From positions 62,001-126,000 of the forward strand of contig NW_019775632.1 of assembly GCF_001039355.2 (NCBI RefSeq): DNA of 64,000 nucleotides. Reading direction: 5' to 3'. The number at the start of each line of letters is the position of its first letter. Position 1 is the stretch's first letter. The position numbers and the translations under genes are program-made. The notes below the pieces were generated by a model. The model was not told the origin of the DNA. It saw only the letters and a list, made by a program, of their open reading frames with translations, and made no database searches. Source of the DNA: Lingula anatina. Taxonomy: Eukaryota; Brachiopoda; Lingulata; Lingulida; Lingulidae. This document shows, one piece after another, positions 24,355-34,720 of the stretch.

Positions 24355-24530
24355 CAGGCCCGTAGCCGGGGGTGGGGGTGGGGGGGTGGGGGTTTCGAGA
24401 GAACCGCCCCTTTTGGTGGGAAAATGTCCACTCTGGGTAAAATTTGATCTAGGTTCATGAAGTTTTTAGAGAAAAAGGTCCACTTTTTCAGAAAAAGAAC
24501 CCCCTTTTGAAGTTGCTGGCTACGGGCCTG
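24355..24530. mobile_element. 176-bp inverted-repeat MITE, only in copy 2
   Basis: Starts CAGGCCCGTAGCCGGGGG and ends GCTGGCTACGGGCCTG, a terminal inverted repeat. The site is empty in copy 1 (near 14279, AAGTTCAAGATGG), and TTCA appears on both sides of the filled site. CAGGCCCGTAGCC-type ends look hAT-like, but the class is not proven. Confidence 0.85.
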
Positions 24531-25043
24531 TTCAAGATGGGCCTGGAGGAGAAAAGTATAAGAATACTAGTAAATTGTTGATAAGTCATAAGGTGTTGGT
24601 CCCATTTTAAAATATGAGACCTAGGGTTCAGGCTACTGAACAAAAACTAGACAGAAGCAGAGGTTTAAAACATCCACTGCCGTGACCTACTTCCCGTAGG
24701 TACATAAACACACATGTACTACATATGCTGCCTGTTACATGTACACACTGTATTCAATAAAATACAAAGAAAACAAATCTCTAAAATAATAATGTTAGTG
24801 ATGTATCTAAATTAACACAACAAAAATGATGCAATTCTTACTACAGGTCGCACAGGTACATGTATACTAACTCATATCTTGAGATATAAATAGATCTGAC
24901 TTAATTAACACCCACCTGAATTAGTCATGGGAAATCTTGTAACTGTAAATAAAACGGGATTTTTTCCAAGTAACCTTGAAATCACAGGTACACTGTAGCA
25001 TACTAGTACCTCAGGTGGATCACATTATTAGGCAAAATCCATC

Positions 25044-27410
25044 ATGAACAACTACAAAATCAAGTTATTTGTGCTGTTCTTTTCCAATTTGATACAGACA
25101 ATCTTCGCAGCTGCATGCCGGTAAGTTGACCTCTTTTTAATGTACGTTTCAGCAATAAATGTCACTATACAAACTCAATGACCAAATTGGAACATAATGC
25201 CGAGGATATCTTACACATGACAAAAAGGCTGGATGTATGCTATCTTTTTAGTCAGTGACACTGAAATATGTAGTTGGAATGACTTAAATGTTCAAGATTT
25301 TACAAACCCTTGAATATTATTATATTTCACAGAAAGAACGAAGAGTGCAGTAAGGACCAATACTGTGATATCGCTGGACTTGGACGTTGTGCTGATTGTA
25401 GTACCATTTGCAATGTCAACACCAATGCCATGCAGAGAGAATGTGAAAGAGTGTGCCCTGGTGAGTAATTTTTAAAATACTTAATTAACTCAAAAATAAA
25501 ATAATAAAGTAAAATAAAAAGTCAGACAAATTTCATATCTCTCATATGTTTTAAAATGTTAAGTATTTCTCAGAAAATTTCTTTTTTTTTACCATTACTA
25601 CACAACAGAGAAATAAAACCAATTTCTCAAAAAAAAAAAAAAACTTTTTTAGAAAGCAATATTTCATGGTTTCAACCCAAAACCAATTTGAATCCTAGCC
25701 GTAAACAACGAGCTCATTCTCTCCTCTCCTTCATACACTTTATATTACAATAGCACATAACAGATGACAGTTCATTTACAGTCAATTTTTTTTTTACTTT
25801 TACAGGTTACATTCAGGCACAAGCTAATAGGGCTGGTACCACAACGGCACCTTGGGTTATCCCATCTGTGGCTACGGCTAATAGGGCTGGTACCACAACG
25901 GCACCTTGGGTTATTCCATCTGTGGCTACGGATGTGGCCAATGGGGTTGGTACCACAATGGCACCTGAGGTTATGGCAGGTGTGATCACTGGTTCACTGA
26001 TCACTGTTGCATTATTTATTATAGTACTTATCTACTGCTTCAAAAAAGGAAAAAGGCCATGTAAACGGTACCGCAGAGGTAGGGAAACAGTATATCATGT
26101 TATCGGAAAACAATATCTCATCTTCATCTTTTTATCTTCATCTACCATTTGGAAGAAGAAACATATTGATTTTTACAGTAAAGACATGATTTGTTAAAAA
26201 TATTAACTTAATGCAGCACTGTCTCCTGTCTATCATGATTTGAAAACCCTTGAAAAACTTCAGTTGTGTAAATGTACATTCGCAATATGCAATAAATTTT
26301 AAACAAAATGAACCTTTAAAATACCTTTTAATACCAGCAATTAAAAAAAGGTTTTATTCATAAAAACTTTCCAAATAAAAGGATAAAGATGTATGTTTTC
26401 TAAAGTCACACTTTTTATATATTTTACAACTGTCAACTCACATCTGTTTTACAGACAGAGCTAAGAGGAAGAATAGACAGGATCCTGAGGAAAATGTAGA
26501 AATGCTCAATGCATCAGATACAGCTAAGAGAAAGGATAGCCAGGATCCAGAGGAAAATACAAAAATGCTCAGTGAATCAGAGAGTACATCCAAACTTTCA
26601 CCTGCTGAAACACCTCCCTCAACTGGACAGTCTCGTACCAGAAATTATGAAAGGGAGGACAGCAAGGATCGCCTCAGCATAAATCCTATGCAACCACCTT
26701 CTCTCCATTCAGACCAGGAGATTCAACCTTCAACAGGGGAGGATCCAGATGACATGGTTCTCAAGCACTCAGCTGATCCTGAGTCAAGTCAAGTAGCAAC
26801 CATAAATGAAAAAAATCAAACAGCAACCCCTTGGACACTGGAGGATTCAGAAAGATATTGCAAAAGAGAAGATAATGATGCGGTAACCAGTCCCACCACC
26901 ACCACAGACAGTGGCTTCCCTCAGAGTGATCCAAATTCTCAGACAACAACTCCAGATCATACACACAGATCCTCATCGAGAGAAGAATCACCAGAAGGTT
27001 CCTCAGATCCAGGAATTAAGGTCATGAACAGTTCAAATGTCCCACAGCCTCCATCACAGCTTGCATCATCTGCCATTTTAAAAACAGCCTCTCCATGTGC
27101 AAACCAAACAAATTATCAACATGTCAATGGCCTAACTGAACCAAAAGCAAATAGCGTCTACATAACTGCTACTGGTCCATGTGAATTTCATATAAATGCC
27201 CACGGTCTTACTAATATTAACAATCCACTAAACAATGTTGCTCCAGAGAAGATCACTCTCAATAACATAATCCCCTCAACACAAGATCAATGCGAGCTAG
27301 TGACATCCAAGAATGGAGGACAAGGGATTTCATCTCCAACCCAAGAATCTTTCCAAAAAGAACATTTAGCAAATGGACACACTTGTTTAAAAGATGATTC
27401 ATATTACTGA
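25044..27410 (+). CDS. TNF-receptor-like membrane protein, BCMA/TACI-type CRD (copy 2)
   Basis: Exons 25044-25120, 25333-25460, 25806-26078 and 26455-27410, in phase, 477 aa. Architecture equals copy 1: signal peptide, eight-cysteine domain with all cysteines kept, 18-residue stalk repeats, one membrane helix (three residues shorter), basic stop-transfer KKGKRPCKRYRR, long Ser/Thr/Pro tail and the PTQE motif. The tail has an extra QLAS insertion and a C-terminal LKDDSYY extension, because the copy 1 stop codon is a leucine codon here. One patch of the tail (about 27150-27250) differs at most residues from copy 1, while the sequence on both sides is nearly identical. It is either a paralogue or the other allele of copy 1. 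Confidence 0.8.
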
Positions 27411-27904
27411 GTAATCTAGCTATATCAGCAGACTTAAATTTGTTTTTCTACAACACTGTGCTAGAGCCAGAGGGGAAGTAATTAAAAAAAGATGCCAAGG
27501 CCCATAATACATGCTAATGGTTGTGTTACATGTACATGTATAATTACATATTATAAGGTTGTGAGGACTGTGTAGAGTCAATCAAAGAGGTGATATTGTA
27601 ACTTTGTGTTAGACTGAAAAAGAAACATATCAAAAACTGTATACCTTTTCAGTCATGACAGATAAAGTAAAATGTTGACTGAAATGCTAGTGATTGACCT
27701 TAATTGGACTAAAGTTTGTGTTGGTCACTGCAACTTAAACAGTAATACATGTAGTAAATGGTTTCCTATCAGTTCTCAGACTTACTACAGTAGTACAGTG
27801 TACATGCTATGTAGGTACTCTTACTGCAGGTAAGGCCTCACCTCATCTAGTGTTTCAGACTGTAGTGACTAAGGTAGTAAATATACAGAGACATACATAC
27901 TTAC
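27411..27904. other. 3' UTR of receptor copy 2 and flank
   Basis: Non-coding equivalent of 17143-17676, with several indels relative to it. Nothing else recognised. Confidence 0.45.
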
Positions 27905-28360
27905 TACTGTGTCTTGTTCTCCAGTTTTATAAAATTTGTTTCCTGTAACTGAATTTTTGGTATTTTCTTCCCCCTTCTTTTCAGCATCATTAGCTTTGAT
28001 GGCACTTTCATGAAATGCTCCCACACTGCACTTCAGTGGATGAGTTTGTATTTTGCATAATGGAAATGACTTTCTCTTTTCGTAGTTCAACCTCTCAGTT
28101 CGAGTATTTTTTGGGTTTCTTGTGTAAAATGAAATTTCATCAATTTTGCAAACATTACTTAGACAACGCCAATGTTTGATGTATCTCTCAGACTTGCGAT
28201 ATATTCTTGATGTTTGACTACATGCATGTATTTTTATTATCGTAGATAAATGCCTTTTTCCAGTGTTTACTCCATTGCTGTGGACAAAAAGTTTGGTGCA
28301 GTAAGGACTCGAAAAACTAAACAGTGTCCGTACGACAAAACGAAACTCACGAGCAGCCAT
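27905..28360 (-). CDS. CRLS1: Second copy of CRLS1 first exon (presequence exon), orphan
   Basis: Encodes 152 aa (MAAREFRFVVRTLFSFSS...) with a good donor (GTAAGT) at its 3' end, in the same phase as exon 1 at 17677-18135. No further CRLS1 exons lie between it and copy 1; exons 2-7 occur only once, at 9.8-13.1 kb. If the duplication is real, this would be an alternative first exon or a dead one. If the duplication is an assembly artefact, it is simply the other allele of exon 1. Several residues differ (for example KRFVHSSG versus KLFVHSNG), and the last codons before the donor differ. Confidence 0.75.
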
Positions 28361-29994
28361 ATTAACCTACTCTCTAATCCAAATATCGGAATTTAGTAAA
28401 TATTCCAATAGAAATACATTTAAAAGTCAAATTTCTTAATGGAATTGTATCTAATACTTTATCAAAAAGAGAAAGGTTACATTCAAGTATTTAAAAATAT
28501 ATCTTTTGGTATAATTACATGGAAATAATTACATTGTTGGGTTTCAAGATTAACACTGACAACAATATCCGGTGCACGAATGGAGGTGAGTTTGAGTGGG
28601 CAAAACAGACTAAATTCTTTGCGTTTTATCACTGATATCTTTACACAATAATAACGAATAAGTTGTGAATGACTTCGAATTATAGTGTAGTTCATTCTAG
28701 TTGGATTTCAGTAGGATAATGTTGTATCTAGTCAACAAATCTGAGAGGGAGCTTGGGGAAGGGTGCGGCAGAGTTAAAGGGGGGGGGGGGGGGCGGCAGA
28801 CGTAGCATATACTAGCATACATAGGTAGATCTTATTATTCTGTTCCACGTACACGTGTCTTTGCCAACATGTGAACGTTGATAAAATATCAACGTCTCAG
28901 ATGTATTTTGTTTTAATTGCGAAATATAATTAGACTTCACTTAAAATTATTTTAAAAATGGACTCTGTCACCAAATAGTACAAATTTGAGAAATATGAAG
29001 TAGACGGTATCATTCACGACAAGTCTGGGTGCAATGTAAGAGCTTCCAATATTTTAAAAAAGCTAATGGGGATGGCAGAAAACAGACACACACAGTCATA
29101 CAGACCTCCAGAGTTTTCAATCTGTAACTACCTAACTTTATTACCCTTTATTATAATTGAGGGGTGGTGGTTGGATTGGGGGGGAGAGACTTTTTTCTGT
29201 ACTTCATTGTTGGCTTTTAATTGACCATTTATTAAGAATTGACCTTAATTCAGTAATTTCTGTATTTGCCAATTCTACATAAATCAAGTTATTTTCAACT
29301 ACTAGAAGAAGATGTGGATACTTGATAAATATTTTTCATTCATTCAATTTTTATTTTTGTTTATATGAAGATATTATATTTAATACAATTAATGCATATG
29401 TGTTTGGGAAAAAGTAAGACAAGTGCCAGTGTGTTGCAAATTAATGCTTCTTATCATGCAACATGAAGAGCTGCATTTTAAAGAAGCAGTGAATAACTTA
29501 GAATGTGAAGTCAGAACATAAATCTCTGATGTCACTCGATGTCACAACACATATGGAACAGAGCTATGTTTTGTATTTGGTACTGCATCACTTATGTACA
29601 GTTGCATGCAGTCTCATTCACCATGTTGAATGAAAAATACTGAGTTAGGTTATATAAATATATACGTATTAACCTATCTAGATTGAAAACAAGACCTATT
29701 TCTGTATCGGTGTCAGTGAACTTTTTATGTCTGGAGAGGTGACTGATGTCGAAATAGGCGTGGCATCTCACAGAAGCAGCTGATACTGTGCAAAGTAATT
29801 ACAGAAAAGCTGTAGGACTTCAGCATAAGCACTTCCTTAGCTATACCTTGGTGGTGAGTTTATTCTTGAATATTGGAGAAGAACCATATTATGAATTTCA
29901 TAATGGCAGCTGCAGTGAAAATGGGTGGAAATGATCATGTTAAGTATGATTCGCAAGTGTTTATTACATGTCTGCTTATTTTCAGAACGGGGCC
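28361..29994. promoter_or_regulatory. Divergent intergenic region, CRLS1 exon 1 and GNPNAT1 (copy 2)
   Basis: Equivalent of 18136-19773, including the poly-G tract (about 28779) and the possible 5' UTR donor ATGGAG|GTGAGT near 28586. No other gene seen. Confidence 0.4.
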
Positions 29995-32176
29995 ATGGAA
30001 GAGGTTTACTTGTATGAGCCTAAACTCTTGAAGGAGATAGACTTTTCAACAGTTGAAAATAAATTTAAACATGGTATCTCACCCAGAAATCCAGGGGAAA
30101 ATCTGATTTTGAGGCCACTGTCCTCAGGTGATTTTGACAGAGGTTAGTATCACTGGGAAAGACTTTGGTTTCATATCAATAACCTTGGTGAATGTATAGG
30201 CCTTTAAACATCATTACCTTGTCAGTAAGCTGCAGGGCGTGAGGGAGGTATTCTCCCTTTCACAAGTTTGCATCTGCTAGGAAGCCCAAGTACCAACCAA
30301 AATTAATGGATAGTGGCAAGTTTGAAAGGTTCGGTTTGGGTGATAAACTTACAAAAGAACCAGACTACTAAGCTGTCTGTATCTTAAAACATACTTAGAA
30401 CTGCAGATGGAATGCTGATATATAACCCTCAGTATGAAAAGGCCTTCTGATCACAGTGCATGTAAAAGATGTTCAAAGGTATAAATTCTGACAGTCTCTT
30501 TTCACCTGTAAATTTAAAAGTAAGGAGCCCCATTCAACTTGTACAGTGCCAAGTATTGTGATGGGTATTGCTTATCTCCCTGTAATAACAGTACTGTGTG
30601 CTGGCTGAACAGGGTTATCATTATGACCAGCACAGGTACAGGTAGGATTTCATAACATTAAGAAGGGAACATTATTCAAAAGCCCTCATGAATTAAAGAT
30701 ACAAAATTTTTAAATCTTAATTACTCATGAATAGTTGTGTGTATTCCGGATGTGTCTCTTAAAATATTTTATATTGCAGAATTAACCTCTAAATGCAGCA
30801 CAAGAAATGAATTTCTAAAATATAAAACTTTCCATTGAAATACAGTGAAAATGCAGTGGAAGTAAATTAATTTAAAGGCTTTGAAATTCCCACTGATGTA
30901 ATGCAATGCTTTCTGTTGTTTTTTTTTTCAGGTTTTCTACAACTCCTAACACAACTGACGTCTGTAGGGGAGGTCTCCAGAGCTATGTTTGAAGGTATGT
31001 ATATACAAATATATAATAGTTTTGTTGCATTTATGTTTTAAACTGCACAAATGCTGTAGAAAATGTCTTGGATCTACTTTTCAGTTACAGAAATAGGAGT
31101 TTGTTAAAAAGTTACTTTAACTCAAAATGATATAAATGAATATTATAGAAGAGAGACAGTTAAAAATTACGAGTACTTGCTTGGGTATAAAGTCTGTTTT
31201 CAGTACCGCTTGTTTGCACCAAAGCTATCAAATCAACTTCCTCCCATGTTTTTTAATGTTGACTTTCAAAATATACATACCATTGACTGTTAGAGAAACC
31301 TACTGACTTGATCCAAATGTTTGAATTTCTTGCTATGTTGCTTTCATTGTAGATCAGTTTAACAACATGAAAGCATGCAAGAACACTTACTATGTTACTG
31401 TGATTGAAGATAAAGAGACAAATGCTGTAATAGGAGCTGCTTCCTTAGTTTGTGAAGAAAAATTTATCCATGCAACTGGAAAGGTAACAAATTTTACGCG
31501 TACAAGTGTTTTGATAAATTAAAACAAATGGAAAAAAGCACAATGACTTTGACTTATATATTTATTATTATTACTGTTATATATTTATTATTATGATGTT
31601 GATATGATTTACCCGTTCCTAATTAATGACAGTTGAAGTTACTAAGATTTTATCATAACACAGCAGTTACTTAGATAGTCAGTTATTCAAAAGGATTAGC
31701 ATGGTGCATATTACATCTTTTTTTCGTGATATTCATTTGATTGTATAGTTGCATCTAAAAAATACTATAAGCTCTAACTTGTATATTTTTGGCAGAGAGG
31801 AAGAGTTGAAGATGTTGTGGTTAGCAGTGATTATAGAGGAAAACAATTAGGAAAAGTGTGAGTATATTTTAAAGCTGGATTGGTTTTACATGTTAAATTG
31901 GACATGCCTCTTCATTTCCTAAATCATTAACTGTATTAACTGAAAAAAAAATGGATGACTAATCTACACACTGTAATTCTTACATAGATTATTCTGTCTT
32001 ATATCTTCAGCTCTAGACTTTTATCTTCCAGGCTTGTAGCAGCTTTGACTTTTCTTGGAAAACATGTTGGATGTTATAAAATGTCGTTGGAATGTTCAGA
32101 TGACATGGTTCCTTTTTATCAGCAGCTGGGATATATACGAGAACAGAACTACATGCAACAGCGATTCAAGAATTAA
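29995..32176 (+). CDS. GNPNAT1: Glucosamine-6-phosphate N-acetyltransferase (copy 2)
   Basis: Coding exons 29995-30142, 30932-30994, 31353-31483, 31796-31857 and 32032-32176 give 182 aa, identical in sequence to copy 1. The coding differences I found (two in exon 4, two in exon 5) are all synonymous. The donor of exon 1 is GTTAGT instead of GTAAGT. Intron 1 has about 70 extra bases (near 30250-30320), and intron 4 lacks the inverted-repeat insertion found in copy 1. The tandem acceptors before exon 5 are kept. Confidence 0.93.
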
Positions 32177-34720
32177 AACAAGATTTTGAAATGGAACAAG
32201 TTTTTAGAAAAATCATGGCTCAAAAATTGAATTCCTTTAGAGCACTGTTACTGGCTCCAATATGTCCATACTTTTTAAGTATGAACGGTATAAAAAAATC
32301 GTGGACTACTGATTTCCTGTCTAAATTTCCATCTAGATAATGAACTAGTAAATAGTTGTTTAACCTTTGTAGAGGAATTTGGAAATGGTCAGCTAGAATA
32401 TTTTTTATGCCATGTGTCTTTACAAGAGGAATTGATCAAAAGAGGATGCAAGCCTTAACAACGAGTGTTTATTAATCTTCGGGCAGAAGGGTATGTGCCT
32501 CATCTTTGCAGCTGTTTCACTATAAAGATCTGACATCTCTTATAAAATCTTCCCATCAGTAGTTTGTGCTCATATTTTGACAAGCTTTGTTTAAATGTAC
32601 AGAATTGTTGAATTTTTTTTTCATCATTAATACCCAAAACTAAGGTATTCCAGTATTATCTTTACTAATGCTGCCAAAACCATTAAATTGAGCTTTTTAT
32701 TATTATCATTATTATTTTTTTTGTGTGTGTGTGTAGCCAAGGTTCAGGGTCAAGAAATATATAAATGGGCATCACGCAGCTGGTGAAACTATGGCATAAT
32801 CTGTGATAAAGAACAACAATACCTAAAGACTTTGATAAAAACAAGTTGAATACAACATAATTGTGTATTTTGAACAAAATAGTTTGTGTGTGTCACATAA
32901 TTGTATATTTTGTTTGAAAAGTACATTGACCAATTGCAATATGAACATTTTGCCACGAGACTTAATTAGCTTTTATACTAGAATGCGGTTTGCTTGAAGA
33001 AGCTGGTCATTTGTATCTCAAAATGGGTCCAGGGTTTTTCAATTACCTGTTTTCATATATTATAATTATACTATAATTGCTTTTGGTAGTACATGTGAAA
33101 ATGGTAGATTAGGACCAGATGATTTTAAATGCCTCTGAATCAAGGAATAATTGGATGCATGAAAAATCATTTGCAGTAGCAAATTTGTAGAATTAAATAG
33201 TTTTTTAACATGATATACATGCAAGATCTGGAATGTCTCAAGAACCTGGTGTAAAGTTTATGTATCATCTTTTTGTGTTCATGTCTGTAGGTGCATGCTT
33301 AAAAATTGCTACCTAGTTTGTACTAATATTTTATGTGAAATCCTGTGAAAGGTGTCAGCCAAGCATCACCATAAAAACTCCCAAAAAAAGAAAAAGAAAA
33401 AACTGTGATTGTCCAGAAAAGTTTATCTCTAGTCATTATGCAATCCATGTATAGTTTTTACTTCATGTAATTTTAATGTTCATATGTAATGATATCATAA
33501 ATCATTAAAATCCAATGACATACGTACACTGGGTGTGAAATTCAGAGGATGCATACACACCATTTAAGTGTGTAAATATATCTCTATATGATTGAAGTTT
33601 CATTTATGTTTATTAAAATACAAAGACAATATCGGTTGGAAAGGTTTTAAGAATGAATGGTTATATTTATTTACTAATGCAGTCCAAAATGTGCAGCGAT
33701 TCACAATAAATATTAGGTGTATAGCTGATATAGTTTGTTGGCTTGATGTTCTGCAACATTTTTCACCATACCTGTTGACTTTTTGAAGAAATTAATTTTT
33801 TTTCAGAAAAAAAAAAAAACAAAAAAAAAAACAATGGTTGAAGATGAGGTCTAGTTCTTGATATGCACATTGATAATGTAAAAGTGCAAATAGAAATGAA
33901 GAATTTTATTCCATATTTTTGTTCACAAGAGAACTCCATCCTTGTGACACTTAAAGCATGCTAAGTGCTTTTAACACCTTAATTCAGCACAAATTAAAAA
34001 TGAAATGAAAAATAAGACTCCTGGAATTCCAGCAACTTTCCCTTTATCATCAATTTACATCCTATCCAAGAATGTTAACAAATTGACAAATTATGAACCC
34101 ATTTTCCAGTAATAATTACTAATGTTTACCATCAAAAGTAAAGTTCAGTTTCTGTCCCCGTTATGGGAGCCACTGGATAAGAAGTTTACAGAAACTAATT
34201 CTGCAAACAATTATGGATATAGCATACCTTGGTTATTGAAGTGAAAACATTCGAATCTCTAAGGAAATTGAATTTCTCCAATATAGGTCAAAGTTCATTG
34301 TGTGGTTTTAAAGGTTTTACTTAAAAGTAAAGGTGCTGAGCTTACTTATGCACTGATTTGGTGAGCCTTACAATGCACACTTAAATCAGTCAAATCAATG
34401 AACTTAACAGACTTCTGTCTTGGGAGTTCAACCCCCTTGTAAATGTCTTTTCTTCTGACCATGTCTTCTTAAACACTCCAAAAAACACTGAAAACAACTC
34501 AGACTCCCCTCTTCAAGAAATCGACATAAAACTGGAAGCAGGTGTCATTTTTTTGCTTTTTTTCTGACTTGCTAGAGTAACACCATATTTTCAAATAAAA
34601 TGGATAATCTTATACAAAGTATCAACAGTTCAAATTTGTAAATGTGCACTTTTTTGTCCATTTCTTGAAGGTTGAATCTACAAAAACAATTTTCTGCACA
34701 GCAGTCAAATATGGCAGTAG
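32177..34720. other. GNPNAT1 3' UTR (copy 2), then unique intergenic DNA
   Basis: Up to 34253 it matches 22029-24101. From 34254 the sequence is unique and non-coding up to the NDUFAF1 stop codon, presumably including the NDUFAF1 3' UTR (minus strand). No other gene seen. Confidence 0.5.

Larger units (their letters stand above)
24103..34253. repeat. 10-kb direct duplication, copy 2
   Basis: Collinear with 14021-24101. It begins right after the N at 24102 with ACCAAACACAATCAGGGGTG and ends at GTGAAAACATTCG, where unique sequence begins. GNPNAT1 differences that I checked are synonymous, whereas part of the receptor tail is strongly diverged. Confidence 0.95.
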
